A stretch of DNA of 64,000 nt from an uncultured Porphyromonadaceae bacterium (GCA_900538705.1 UPZG01000005.1:85148-149147); one strand, 5' to 3'. Numbered from the stretch's first letter, positions 1 through 9,177 are shown. The notes: generated by a model from the sequence alone, not told the origin. Made by a program: numbers and translations.

Positions 1-1
1 G

Positions 2-721
2 AGTCAGAATTTCATGTCTCAAGATTTTACTAATGACGTTATTCTCGAAATAATTCATACTGAACATCCTGATTACGACTCTGTATCCGCTGAAGAAAAG
101 GCATCTATATATAAAGATATTACATCTCGCATAACTTTTACAGGTCATTCTTTAGGAGGACGGCTAGCCACAATGAACGGTATATTACTTGGTATAAAAA
201 CCGTTGTTTATAATCCTGCATGCATCCCCACAGAGATGAATAGAATAATTGATAATTCCACAGAATTAAAGAATAATGCCAATGAATTAATAACAAATAT
301 ACATACAACTGACGACCCACTAACTAACATTCAGATTTTAACGGCTCAAGCGTCAGAATATATTAAAGACTCACCTATAATAAATACTACTGCAGAATTG
401 CTTATTAAGAAATATACACCCGAACTTACATATGGTGCAGCAACCGTTTTAACACTATATGAATTAACCAAAGATGAACCTATGGTTATTTCTAAATTAC
501 AAAGTGATCCATCATTATCCTCAAATATAAAAGGGGTGATTTCTAGTATTAATACACTTGAACAACACGGCTTATTTGACAAAGCATCACAAATAAAACA
601 TTACGGCAAAAGGAAATTCATCCAAACAAATACAGGACACGGAATTAATGGTATAGAAAATGCATACAGCAACGGTTATAATATAATTACAGAATATATC
701 AAAAACCATGTATCAAATTAA
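2..721 (+). CDS. Lipase-type alpha/beta hydrolase (5' end cut by window edge)
   Basis: The reading frame is open to the left edge, so the true start lies outside the window; an internal ATG is at 14. Counting from that ATG, GHSLGG (nucleophile Ser46) is a lipase elbow, DDP near 100 could carry the catalytic acid, and GHG near 209 the histidine. Only about 50 residues precede the serine, whereas class-3 lipases have 100 or more, which supports a missing N-terminal part. Lipase domains of this kind also occur at the C-termini of secreted toxins; that is a family-level analogy, not something shown here. The gene overlaps the next by 14 bases, so the two are co-transcribed and probably translationally coupled. 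Hydrolase fold is likely; substrate unknown. Confidence 0.7.
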   Translation, partial: SQNFMSQDFTNDVILEIIHTEHPDYDSVSAEEKASIYKDITSRITFTGHSLGGRLATMNGILLGIKTVVYNPACIPTEMNRIIDNSTELKNNANELITNIHTTDDPLTNIQILTAQASEYIKDSPIINTTAELLIKKYTPELTYGAATVLTLYELTKDEPMVISKLQSDPSLSSNIKGVISSINTLEQHGLFDKASQIKHYGKRKFIQTNTGHGINGIENAYSNGYNIITEYIKNHVSN

Positions 722-1802
722 TAAAACTATCATACTTTTATTTACGTCTTTTGTCTACAACATCTCGTTCGGACAAGACATATCATTATCTCAATTAGGT
801 ATCCCTCCAAATACCTGCGATACACTTTGTTCCGTAAGATTCCTTCAAAACAAAAAAATAACAATTGAATATGACTCTATAACAAAACAAAAACATATCG
901 GCATTTCATTATTCAGTCACGAAACAAAAATCATGGTAGGAGTCCCTATCTGTAATTTCCTCGAGCGTCTATCTTTACAATTATGTCTATTACGGAGCAC
1001 AGCAGAAACAAACAATTATCTACACAGAAAAGATATTTCTATCATATTCAATGGAATTAATTATGGAGGTACCGGATTTACTTCATTTACAAAAGTAATC
1101 GACAGATTAGGTTCTCCATCGAGTTTCACCGTATCAAATGCAAACAAACGATTCAAAGTTATATTTTGTTTCGGTCTATTCAACCGACTTGAAATAGACT
1201 TTCCTGCATCAAGAGAGCTTATCTTCAATACAGACAAAAAAGAAGCTGACGAATATGTATATGCACAATTATTGTCAGATGAAACTAGTAATGCACCTTT
1301 GCCCCAGCATACCTTACCTGCTATATCTACTTTATACAAAGATTCCACTGGATTATATGTAAAACGAGGCGATTCATTTTTAATAAACTCATTGAATAAA
1401 AACGAATATTTTCAAACGACACCGCAGGGATATTTAGGAATAGTTTTTACATCTACATATCCCGAACAATCTATTAAAAATATGTTAGCAGGAATCACCC
1501 AATATGATCCTGTTTTTCACATTACACATAGAATGTATGGCAATTATACCCCATCGTTCGACATACAACTATCGAAACTTCTTTCAGTATTCTCAAAAGA
1601 TTTTACTCACTATATCGGTTCTGAGATGCTTGATTCTAATACCGTACAATGTGTAGTTGTATTTTACAACGACATCTACAATTACATACACATGCTCGTT
1701 TTTTCAATTTCGCGCGACAGAATAGACAATATTACAAAAGAACCTATCAAAGCTGATTTTTTCAGTAATATGCCGCAAGACAATATAAAATGTATATTCT
1801 AA
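708..1802 (+). CDS. Secreted protein of unknown function
   Basis: 364 residues. The N-terminus (basic residue, hydrophobic stretch, then SFGQ) is a signal peptide with cleavage near residue 22, so the protein should be periplasmic or surface-exposed. I recognise no domain in the rest. It starts inside the lipase-like gene (ATG at 708, 14-base overlap) and is followed 13 bases later by another signal-peptide protein, so it belongs to the same operon. Because it directly overlaps a lipase-like gene and is exported, it could be a periplasmic partner or immunity-type protein, but that rests only on position. Composition is AT-rich like its neighbours. Confidence 0.75.
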   Translation: MYQINKTIILLFTSFVYNISFGQDISLSQLGIPPNTCDTLCSVRFLQNKKITIEYDSITKQKHIGISLFSHETKIMVGVPICNFLERLSLQLCLLRSTAETNNYLHRKDISIIFNGINYGGTGFTSFTKVIDRLGSPSSFTVSNANKRFKVIFCFGLFNRLEIDFPASRELIFNTDKKEADEYVYAQLLSDETSNAPLPQHTLPAISTLYKDSTGLYVKRGDSFLINSLNKNEYFQTTPQGYLGIVFTSTYPEQSIKNMLAGITQYDPVFHITHRMYGNYTPSFDIQLSKLLSVFSKDFTHYIGSEMLDSNTVQCVVVFYNDIYNYIHMLVFSISRDRIDNITKEPIKADFFSNMPQDNIKCIF

Positions 1803-1815
1803 AAACATCAACAAT

Positions 1816-2793
1816 ATGAAACGGACTATTTTATTCATTTTAGCCTCATTGACAGGCTTTATTATGCAAGCCCAATTAGAAACTACGAAACTAGTTATCA
1901 CAGAAGGCATCACTAATCAGGCTATTAAAGAAAACATCGAAAATAACGCATCGTTATTACTAACAACATTCAACACTGCTGTAATGAACGGCAAAAAACC
2001 AAAAATAGACAAAGAATGGTGCACAGACGGAGCTGTAAAAAGCATAGAAGATCTATGGAAAAATTCAACTATTGCTTGTCCTATATCAATAATCAAAGAA
2101 AAAGTAACCAATTTGCCAAGTGGTGGTTATCAAATTAGGAATATTGCCGTTACTGTATTATCAGCACCCAAAGATAAACAAGAACAAGAAATCGTAATCA
2201 ATTTTGATAAAGATGGTAAAATCGATTATGTAAATTTTGCTCTCGAACAAAACAGGTATGTAGATATTATAGGAGCAAATATATCATTAAAGGATTTTGC
2301 ACGGCGACAAATAATTGTAGATTTTGTAGAAAACTTTAGAACAGCGTATAATCGCAAAGATATAGAATATATAGAATCTGTTTTTAGTGACAATGCCCTA
2401 ATCATAACTGGTAAAGTTATAAAAATAAAAAAGGGTGATAATCCATACCTAAATTCACTGGGAAATGAAAGAATAGAGTATATGACTCAAACAAAAGCCC
2501 AATATATCGCCGGACTCAAACGATGCTTCAAACGCAACAAATATATTGATGTAGAATTTGACGATATTGAAGTTCTCAGACATCCGGCCGATCCAACTAT
2601 TTATGGAGTCTCTTTAAAACAAAATTGGGGTTCAAGCACCTATAATGATACTGGTTTCCTGTTCTTATTAATTGATTTCAAGGATGATACGAAACCATGT
2701 ATTCAAGTACGTACATGGCAGCCTGAACGATACAATAACAAAGTTTTAGACCGCAACGAAAGATTTAGCCTCAATTCATTTAATATAAGATAA
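1816..2793 (+). CDS. Secreted protein with NTF2-like C-terminal half
   Basis: 325 residues with a signal peptide (residues 1-20, ending MQAQ). The C-terminal half (about 165-310) has the pattern of an NTF2/SnoaL-like fold: a helix with FRTAYNRKDIE, then VFSDNALIITG, and a late strand region containing KQNWGSS and RTWQP. Proteins of this family often bind small ligands or act as accessory domains; no catalytic residues can be assigned. The N-terminal half (20-160) is unrecognised. It lies third in a four-gene run, 13 bases after the preceding stop and 11 bases before the next start, so it is almost certainly co-expressed with them. Confidence 0.75.
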   Translation: MKRTILFILASLTGFIMQAQLETTKLVITEGITNQAIKENIENNASLLLTTFNTAVMNGKKPKIDKEWCTDGAVKSIEDLWKNSTIACPISIIKEKVTNLPSGGYQIRNIAVTVLSAPKDKQEQEIVINFDKDGKIDYVNFALEQNRYVDIIGANISLKDFARRQIIVDFVENFRTAYNRKDIEYIESVFSDNALIITGKVIKIKKGDNPYLNSLGNERIEYMTQTKAQYIAGLKRCFKRNKYIDVEFDDIEVLRHPADPTIYGVSLKQNWGSSTYNDTGFLFLLIDFKDDTKPCIQVRTWQPERYNNKVLDRNERFSLNSFNIR

Positions 2794-2804
2794 AACTACT
2801 ACAC

Positions 2805-4124
2805 ATGAATAAGTATATAATTATTTTCATATTTATTTTGACAGCGACATGCGTACATGGGCAAAAAATGTTAAGTGTAATAGATATAAGCAATTCGTCT
2901 TTATTAGATGTATACGCCCATGAAGACCGAAATGAAGCACGCGCCATTTTTATTTGCGATTTATATATGAATCTATCTTTTAGCAGCAACTATGATAGAC
3001 GTGAACATAAAGATCTGACAATACAAGTAGATACAGTTGGGGACAAAAAACAATATAAAATAATATTCCCAACCAACGATGTAGGGACATCATATGATGG
3101 ACGGATATTGACTATTTATTGTTCGGGATTCGACAAGTATGAAATGCCTAATTTTAACTTTGAGGCAGGAACTGATAAGACTTTTCAAGTAAGTGATCCA
3201 TATTGGAAGTTAAACAATCCATATTTTAAAGCCATAGATAGTTATACCCGCTTATTTTCAGAAGGTAACTATCTACAAGCAAAAACACAATTAACAATCG
3301 CCAAACAAACGCCAGAATATAAATCAAACCCAGACTCCATTGATTATAAAATAGCTGTTGTAGACTCTATTATCATGTGGAGAGATCTCGCAGATGCAGC
3401 TCTGAGAGAAACAGATTACAGACTGGCAAACAAGTACTATCAGAAAGTACTAAGAATGAATCCCCAAGATATATATGTAAAAGAAAAATACGATGAAACA
3501 GTCATAAGTTACTCAACAGACTGCCAAAGTAATTTCTTATTAGCAGAAGATTTATTTGCTGAGAATGACTTTGAGAGAGCATTAACATATTATCAGAAGG
3601 TTGTAGATGCTGAATGCCCTTCTACACCACGAGCGCAAGAAAAAATTCTATTTATTAAGGATAAATTGGAATCAAGAAAAGATAAAAGCAGCTTCTTTAT
3701 CTACGAATTTAACAAAACTGTTCCTATTGGATTTTCAACTGGTACATGCAAAATGCACAAAAGCGGAGGATATTTTACACTACATACCAACGCCGATATA
3801 TTCAAAGCAATGGACGGCAAACCCAACACAAACATAAGACCAGAAGTAAATATTTCATTTGGTTGGACCATTAAAATATATCCTCCTGTATGGATTTTAT
3901 TCGGCCCGGGATACTCTGGTTGCGGAGTTTGGAAACCGACAACAAAACAAGATGAATACGAGTTTGAATGGGCTAACGCTATTTCTCCAGAAATAGGAAT
4001 TATAGTAAAATATTGGTACATCAGCGTCAAATATGCATTCCAATATCGATTCAGTTTAAAACAAGAACACAAAGAATTATTAGGCAATATGCGTCATTAT
4101 ATTGGTATAGGTGTTTGTTGGTAA
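2805..4124 (+). CDS. Secreted TPR protein with beta-barrel-like C-terminus
   Basis: 439 residues. A signal peptide (1-20, ending HGQ) is followed by a beta-rich domain (about 25-130), two tetratricopeptide-like repeats (about 194-228 and 241-275; DYRLANKYYQKVLRMNP and DFERALTYYQKVV), and a C-terminal region (295-439) of alternating aromatic/hydrophobic strands ending in GIGVCW, typical of small outer-membrane beta-barrel domains in Bacteroidota. A periplasmic TPR scaffold anchored in the outer membrane is the likely arrangement. It is the last gene of the four-gene run and is followed by a strong hairpin. Function unknown. Confidence 0.75.
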   Translation: MNKYIIIFIFILTATCVHGQKMLSVIDISNSSLLDVYAHEDRNEARAIFICDLYMNLSFSSNYDRREHKDLTIQVDTVGDKKQYKIIFPTNDVGTSYDGRILTIYCSGFDKYEMPNFNFEAGTDKTFQVSDPYWKLNNPYFKAIDSYTRLFSEGNYLQAKTQLTIAKQTPEYKSNPDSIDYKIAVVDSIIMWRDLADAALRETDYRLANKYYQKVLRMNPQDIYVKEKYDETVISYSTDCQSNFLLAEDLFAENDFERALTYYQKVVDAECPSTPRAQEKILFIKDKLESRKDKSSFFIYEFNKTVPIGFSTGTCKMHKSGGYFTLHTNADIFKAMDGKPNTNIRPEVNISFGWTIKIYPPVWILFGPGYSGCGVWKPTTKQDEYEFEWANAISPEIGIIVKYWYISVKYAFQYRFSLKQEHKELLGNMRHYIGIGVCW

Positions 4125-4137
4125 TATAATACATATC

Positions 4138-4169
4138 GAGGGTGCAACGATAGAATCGGCTGCACCCTC
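4138..4169. terminator. Bidirectional terminator hairpin
   Basis: A 9-bp perfect stem, GAGGGTGCA (4138-4146) with TGCACCCTC (4161-4169), encloses a smaller CGAT/ATCG stem. It lies between the convergent TPR gene and pfp. T-rich sequence follows on the minus strand (TATTATATT), so it fits pfp best, but its position suits both genes. Confidence 0.7.
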
Positions 4170-4202
4170 AGAGGAGAAAATTATACAGATTGTTTCTTTG
4201 CC

Positions 4203-5855
4203 TTATGCTTTGTGTGCACCTTGCTCCAATGCCAAGGTAATAGTGGTCTGGTCGCATACCTCGCTCGGGCCGAAGTATTGGATAGGACCGGGATAAACAT
4301 AAGACGTCTCTTTAGCCCATTGGTCGCGGTGAGCAGCAAAGTATTTGAAGGGTTCGCCCTTGAGATTGACAAGAGCTTTTTGTATTACAGGTTTCATCTC
4401 GCCGTGACGACGTTCCATATTCATCATCATAGTTACAGGAACACCTCCGGCAATCCATTCCGATGCAGGATGTGTAGTATTGCGTACACTGGCCATGTAA
4501 CCGGTCTTGCCTTCACCTATAAGTAACGAAGCGGTGTAACCGAGCGAATAGCAATAGTCAGCATCGAAGTTCGACGGAGCTGCGCAACGGCCTTCGTAGC
4601 CGAAGAAGTGGTATTGTGTGGCAAATTTGCCATTATACTTGCCGCCATCTTTCATGTAAGCCAACTTGCGAGCAACCATTTCACCGAGAAGCTTTTCGGT
4701 CTCGATGAGCGAAACTTGTACGTTTCCATGCGGATCGCGGTCGAGTGTAAGCTGACGTGCAACACCCTCGGGGAGACTTGCATATATGGCAGCATTCTCA
4801 GGAGAGATGTGTTCTATAATATATTTTATCTGTTCGCTTTGAGGTACAGCTGCATATTCGTCGGCATGCAAGGCAAGGAAATCATTAAGCTCACTGATGA
4901 GTCGTTTCATGGCAGGAATAAACTCGATAAGACCCTCGGGAATGATAACCGTACCAAAGTTATGGCCTTCGGCAGCACGGGCTGCCACTATATTAGCTAT
5001 ATAGCTTACAATACCGTCGAGTGTCATTTGCTTCTCTTCTACCTCTTCTGAGATAAGGCATACGTTAGGCTGTGTTTGCAGGGCGCATTCGAGAGCGATG
5101 TGCGAAGCCGAACGTCCCATCACTTTTATGAAGTGCCAATATTTCTGTGCCGAGTTGCAATCGCGCTCTATGTTACCGATAACCTCGCTGTATACTTTGC
5201 AAGCAGTATCGAAACCAAACGATGTCTCAATCATTTCGTTTTTCAAGTCGCCATCGATAGTCTTGGGACAACCTATCACTTGTATGCCGGCTCCTATTTG
5301 TTTGTAATACTCAGCCAATACACAAGCGTTAGTATTAGAGTCGTCACCACCGATAATTACCAATGCTGTGATGCCCAACTGACGCAATATCTCCAAACCG
5401 CTATCGAATTGTGCTTTTGTCTCGAGTTTGGTACGACCCGAACCGATAATATCAAAACCACCCGTATTACGATATTCATCGATAATATCAGATGTAAGTT
5501 CTATGTACTTATGCTCTATAAGTCCGGCAGGACCGAGGAGAAAACCATACAGGCGGCTGGCAGAATTCATAGCCTTCAAGCCGTCAAACAGTCCCGATAT
5601 AACATTGTGCCCACCGGGAGCTTGTCCACCCGACAAGATAACACCTACATTAATAGCCGGATACTCGTGAGCCTCGCCTTTTTCAAAGCGCAAAACAGGC
5701 ATTCCGTAGGTATTGGGGAAAAGCTCGGCTATCTCACTTTGGTTGGCAACCGAATGCGTGGCAGCACCCTCTATGCAACGCACTCCACCTTTTATTGCAT
5801 CGGGCAGCTTAGGAAGGTACGATGCCCGGGCAATTTGTAAAGCACTCTTTTTCAT
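4203..5855 (-). CDS. pfp: Pyrophosphate-dependent phosphofructokinase
   Basis: 550 residues, the usual length for the long bacterial/plant-type enzyme that interconverts fructose 6-phosphate and fructose 1,6-bisphosphate using pyrophosphate. Visible motifs: GGQAPGGHN near 76-84 (phosphate-donor loop), GSGRTK near 137, GGDDSNTNA near 170 and KTIDGDL near 195. The GGDDS and TIDGDL forms mark the PPi-dependent subfamily rather than ATP-PFK. It is cytoplasmic, a reversible step of glycolysis common in Bacteroidales. Monocistronic: its own promoter lies at 5905-5935 and a hairpin follows the stop. Confidence 0.95.
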   Translation of the reverse strand: MKKSALQIARASYLPKLPDAIKGGVRCIEGAATHSVANQSEIAELFPNTYGMPVLRFEKGEAHEYPAINVGVILSGGQAPGGHNVISGLFDGLKAMNSASRLYGFLLGPAGLIEHKYIELTSDIIDEYRNTGGFDIIGSGRTKLETKAQFDSGLEILRQLGITALVIIGGDDSNTNACVLAEYYKQIGAGIQVIGCPKTIDGDLKNEMIETSFGFDTACKVYSEVIGNIERDCNSAQKYWHFIKVMGRSASHIALECALQTQPNVCLISEEVEEKQMTLDGIVSYIANIVAARAAEGHNFGTVIIPEGLIEFIPAMKRLISELNDFLALHADEYAAVPQSEQIKYIIEHISPENAAIYASLPEGVARQLTLDRDPHGNVQVSLIETEKLLGEMVARKLAYMKDGGKYNGKFATQYHFFGYEGRCAAPSNFDADYCYSLGYTASLLIGEGKTGYMASVRNTTHPASEWIAGGVPVTMMMNMERRHGEMKPVIQKALVNLKGEPFKYFAAHRDQWAKETSYVYPGPIQYFGPSEVCDQTTITLALEQGAHKA

Positions 5856-5904
5856 CCTATTACACTTTCTTTTTTTACTTAAAATGAATACTTTGTTTTG
5901 CCCG

Positions 5905-5935
5905 CAAATTTATCGTTTTATTCTCTAAATCGCAA
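5905..5935 (-). promoter_or_regulatory. Bacteroidota-type promoter of pfp
   Basis: Minus strand: TTG (5935-5933), 20 bases, TAAATTTG (5912-5905). This matches the TTTG/TAnnTTTG consensus with normal spacing and gives a leader of roughly 45 nt to the pfp ATG. Confidence 0.65.
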
Positions 5936-6015
5936 CACGGCATGTACTAAAAAGAAAAAATAACATAACAATTAATACTTTAAGCTACAAGTGGCGAGTA
6001 TTCATACAAATGTTA

Positions 6016-6046
6016 TTGCCTCAAAAAGAAAAAAAGCGTACCTTTG
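6016..6046 (+). promoter_or_regulatory. Bacteroidota-type promoter of the scaffold/GGGtGRT operon
   Basis: TTG (6016-6018), 20 bases, then TACCTTTG (6039-6046). The leader to the ATG at 6121 is about 68 nt. Confidence 0.75.
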
Positions 6047-6120
6047 CAGCCGTAAAAGCGTATAGCGTGTCTTGCGCTGCCAAAACTTTACACTCATATA
6101 TAACATAAAAGATTTAAGTT

Positions 6121-6822
6121 ATGGTTTATTCACATGAAGTAGAACACATGTGTGTTGTAAAAAAAGGGCCTAATCATGGTCCCGCCCCTATTCCCGAAGA
6201 GGGACGTTGGGTGAAAGCTAAAGAAGTGGTAGATATTTCGGGCTTAACACACGGCGTGGGCTGGTGCGCACCCCAACAAGGAGCTTGCAAACTTACGCTC
6301 AATGTAAAGAACGGTGTGATACAAGAAGCCCTTGTAGAAACTATCGGATGCTCGGGTATGACCCACTCTGCTGCCATGGCTTCTGAAATACTCCCGGGTA
6401 AAACTATTCTAGAAGCCTTGAATACCGACCTCGTATGCGATGCCATCAACACGGCTATGCGCGAGTTGTTCCTGCAGATTGCTTATGGTCGTACACAATC
6501 GGCCTTCAGCGAAGGTGGCTTGATGATTGGTGCCGGCCTCGAAGACCTTGGCAAAGGTCTGCGCAGCCAAGTTGGCACTATGTATGGTACGCTGGCCAAA
6601 GGTCCGCGTTACCTCGAAATGGCCGAAGGCTATTGCAAACGTGTTGCCTTGGATAAAAACGACGAAATCATAGGCTACGAATTTGTACACCTGGGCAAAT
6701 TCATGGATATGGTAAAGAAAGGCGAAGACGCCAACGAAGCATTGAAGAAAGCTACCGGTACTTACGGTCGTTTCTCGGCCGAGCAAGGTGCAGTAAAATA
6801 TATCGACCCACGCCAAGAATAA
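6121..6822 (+). CDS. Iron-sulfur cluster assembly scaffold-like (NifU/IscU-N-like) protein
   Basis: 233 residues. The central part resembles the IscU/NifU N-terminal scaffold: a cysteine in GVGWCAPQQGACKLTL (about 49-60) and another in ETIGCSGMTHS (about 78-84), followed by a long helical region. Scaffolds of this group build Fe-S clusters before delivery; the longer form seen here is typical of anaerobes. It is followed 18 bases later by a GGGtGRT-family gene and shares promoter and terminator with it, so the two form one two-gene unit. Codon use is strongly biased (many GGT, GCC and ACC codons), suggesting high expression. The exact client is unknown. Confidence 0.8.
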   Translation: MVYSHEVEHMCVVKKGPNHGPAPIPEEGRWVKAKEVVDISGLTHGVGWCAPQQGACKLTLNVKNGVIQEALVETIGCSGMTHSAAMASEILPGKTILEALNTDLVCDAINTAMRELFLQIAYGRTQSAFSEGGLMIGAGLEDLGKGLRSQVGTMYGTLAKGPRYLEMAEGYCKRVALDKNDEIIGYEFVHLGKFMDMVKKGEDANEALKKATGTYGRFSAEQGAVKYIDPRQE

Positions 6823-6840
6823 TATAAGGAGGAAGCAACT

Positions 6841-7851
6841 ATGATTAGAGAAGTAAAATTTGAAAGCCAAGACCGTCGCATCAAGCAAATACTTGCTGCT
6901 CTGAATGCAAACGGCATCAAAGATATAGAAGAGGCTAACGCTATCTGCGAATCATACGGTCTCGACCCTTATAAGACGTGCGAAGAGACACAACCCATCT
7001 GCTTCGAAAATGCCAAGTGGGCATACGTAGTAGGTTGTGCCATCGCCCTGAAAAAAGGTTGTAAATCGGCTGCTGATGCTGCCGAAGCCATAGGTATAGG
7101 TCTGCAATCATTCTGCATTCCCGGCTCTGTTGCCGACGACCGCAAGGTAGGTTTGGGTCACGGAAACTTGGCAGCCCGTCTGCTCCGTGAAGAGACCAAA
7201 TGCTTTGCATTCCTCGCCGGTCACGAGTCATTTGCCGCTGCCGAAGGTGCCATCAAGATTGCTGCCAAAGCCGACAAGGTACGTAAAGAACCGCTTCGTT
7301 GCATCCTCAACGGACTGGGCAAAGATGCTGCACAAATCATTTCACGTATCAACGGTTTCACCTACGTACAAACCCAATTCGACTACGCTACAGGCGAGTT
7401 GAAAGTGGTTCGCGAAATACCTTACTCTGAGGGCGAGCGCGCCAAAGTACGCTGCTACGGCGCCGATGACGTACGCGAAGGCGTAGCCATCATGTGGAAA
7501 GAGGGCGTAGACGTATCTATCACAGGTAACTCTACCAACCCCACTCGCTTCCAACACCCCGTTGCAGGTACTTACAAGAAAGAGTGCTACGAGCGCGGCA
7601 AGAAGTATTTCTCAGTAGCTTCGGGTGGTGGTACAGGCCGTACCCTGCACCCCGATAACATGGCCGCCGGTCCCGCTTCTTACGGTATGACCGACACCAT
7701 GGGTCGTATGCACAGCGATGCCCAATTCGCAGGTTCTTCATCAGTTCCCGCTCACGTAGAGATGATGGGCTTCCTCGGTATCGGTAACAACCCGATGGTA
7801 GGTTGCACCGTAGCTTGCGCCGTTGACGTAGCTACTGCTTTGAATAAGTAA
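6841..7851 (+). CDS. GGGtGRT family protein
   Basis: 336 residues. The family is named for the motif seen here as ASGGGTGRTLHP (about 259-270). Cysteines cluster near the N-terminus (TCEETQPICFENAKW), in the middle (GCKSAADAA, SFCIPG), and at the C-terminus (MVGCTVACAV), compatible with metal or cluster binding, though the family's activity is not established. An RBS (GGAGGAA) lies upstream of the ATG. It always appears to travel with the scaffold-like gene upstream; here the gap is 18 bases and a strong terminator closes the pair. Confidence 0.85.
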   Translation: MIREVKFESQDRRIKQILAALNANGIKDIEEANAICESYGLDPYKTCEETQPICFENAKWAYVVGCAIALKKGCKSAADAAEAIGIGLQSFCIPGSVADDRKVGLGHGNLAARLLREETKCFAFLAGHESFAAAEGAIKIAAKADKVRKEPLRCILNGLGKDAAQIISRINGFTYVQTQFDYATGELKVVREIPYSEGERAKVRCYGADDVREGVAIMWKEGVDVSITGNSTNPTRFQHPVAGTYKKECYERGKKYFSVASGGGTGRTLHPDNMAAGPASYGMTDTMGRMHSDAQFAGSSSVPAHVEMMGFLGIGNNPMVGCTVACAVDVATALNK

Positions 7852-7870
7852 TCAACACTAATACTGGAGA

Positions 7871-7908
7871 AAGAGATTGGAACCCTTGCGGGAACCAATC
7901 TCTTTTTT
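7871..7908 (+). terminator. Rho-independent terminator after the GGGtGRT gene
   Basis: Stem AGAGATTGG (7872-7880) with CCAATCTCT (7895-7903), an inner CCC/GGG stem, and a run of six T from 7903. Confidence 0.9.
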
Positions 7909-8030
7909 CGTATTCATACTACTCCCATAAAAAGCTATGCCCCTCACCCTATCAGCTTGCAACGAGACAAAACGGGTACTCTATAAAAGAAATTAAAGCT
8001 TCACGCGCACTAGTTTAGCCAGGTTTGTAT

Positions 8031-8038
8031 TACCTTTG
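8031..8038 (+). promoter_or_regulatory. -7 element directly upstream of the lysozyme start
   Basis: TACCTTTG matches TAnnTTTG exactly, but no good TTTG lies 19-21 bases upstream (nearest is TTTA at 8014). Transcription would begin at about the ATG (8043), giving a leaderless or near-leaderless message. Confidence 0.5.
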
Positions 8039-8042
8039 CATT

Positions 8043-8780
8043 ATGCGACTTGCTATACACCATATCGACCACGGAGGTGGTATCGCCATCACCATTCTTG
8101 CCATTGCAATAGTGGCTGGTGTACTGTTTTTTGCCAAAGGCGACAAAGTGGGCAGTTATGGCGATACAACGCAACAGGGTATCGATGTGTCGCACCATCA
8201 GGGATATATCGATTGGGAGATGGTCGCAGCAGATGGCTCGGTGAAATTCGCTTATATAAAAGCTTCCGAAGGGGCTACTCACCAAGATACGCGCTACGAC
8301 TATAACATTACCGAGGCACGCGAAAGGGGTATAATGGTAGGTAGCTACCACTACTTTCATCCCGATGTACCGGTAAACGAGCAAATAGAGAACTTCATGC
8401 AGATAATAACGTCTTACCCGCAAGACCTCGTCCCAGCCATAGATATAGAAGAGAGTGGTGATATGTCGCCTCAAGAGGTATGCGACAGCGTAGCCTGTTT
8501 TGCAGCACGCCTGCAAGAACTGTGGCATGCCCTACCGCTTATATACACGCACCAAAAATTCTACAATGACTATTTGCAAAATAACTTCAACAAATACCCT
8601 CTGTGGATAGCACGATACGGGTTCTTTTTCTTCAAACCCTATCCTAGTCTCAACGATAAACGTATGCCTGCTCTATGGCAATATAGCAATCGCGGAAAAG
8701 TGGATGGTATAAAGGGTCGCGTAGACTTAAATACTCTATGCGGGAACATTAAACTATACGACCTGAAATTAGTCAAATAG
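8043..8780 (+). CDS. GH25 family lysozyme (muramidase), membrane-anchored
   Basis: 245 residues from the ATG at 8043; the reading frame can be pushed to 8025 but that region holds the promoter element. An N-terminal hydrophobic helix (about 13-31) anchors it or acts as an uncleaved signal. The catalytic domain shows GIDVSHHQG (Asp48), IKASEG (Glu76) and AIDIEESG (Asp134, Glu136), the DxE pattern of GH25 enzymes that cut the beta-1,4 MurNAc-GlcNAc bond of peptidoglycan. It should work in the periplasm for wall remodelling. The small secreted protein 22 bases downstream may be co-transcribed. Confidence 0.9.
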   Translation: MRLAIHHIDHGGGIAITILAIAIVAGVLFFAKGDKVGSYGDTTQQGIDVSHHQGYIDWEMVAADGSVKFAYIKASEGATHQDTRYDYNITEARERGIMVGSYHYFHPDVPVNEQIENFMQIITSYPQDLVPAIDIEESGDMSPQEVCDSVACFAARLQELWHALPLIYTHQKFYNDYLQNNFNKYPLWIARYGFFFFKPYPSLNDKRMPALWQYSNRGKVDGIKGRVDLNTLCGNIKLYDLKLVK

Positions 8781-8802
8781 ATATAATCATAAAAGGACAA
8801 AT

Positions 8803-9177
8803 ATGAAAAAGTATCTTATTATGCTACTTCTTATTGTCGGATGCCTCTCACCGGCAGCTGCTGCGAAAGGATACGACATTGTAGGCGTGTATCACGATGC
8901 CGAAACAAACATTCCTTCTACAAACAAAGTCATTACCGACGACGGCCGAATAGGGAAAGTAATGATGGAACTGATTCCTGCCATTATACGTGAACGTTCA
9001 TATAACGTTACAGCCATACGGATAGCCGAGAATGTGTATAAGATTGAAAGCAGCGACTTTCACCTTCCTCTCTATATAGAATTGCGTTCATGTAAAAAGA
9101 AAGGCGAACGCATGCAAGCACAAATGACCATAGACAATATAAAGGGAAGTGTAAAAGGTACGCTTACATTCAAATAA
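8803..9177 (+). CDS. Small secreted protein of unknown function
   Basis: 124 residues with a clear signal peptide (KKYLIMLLLIVG, cleavage near AAA at 21-23). The mature part begins YDIVGVYHDAE and ends in strands rich in alternating residues (QAQMTIDNIKGSVKGTLTF), suggesting a small beta-sandwich or lipocalin-like fold resembling short DUF2147-type proteins; that resemblance is weak. It follows the lysozyme by 22 bases on the same strand. Confidence 0.65.
   Translation: MKKYLIMLLLIVGCLSPAAAAKGYDIVGVYHDAETNIPSTNKVITDDGRIGKVMMELIPAIIRERSYNVTAIRIAENVYKIESSDFHLPLYIELRSCKKKGERMQAQMTIDNIKGSVKGTLTFK

Noticed and set aside
4608..5840. Long plus-strand frames across pfp
   Set aside because: Antisense shadows; the minus strand has full-length pfp with all motifs.
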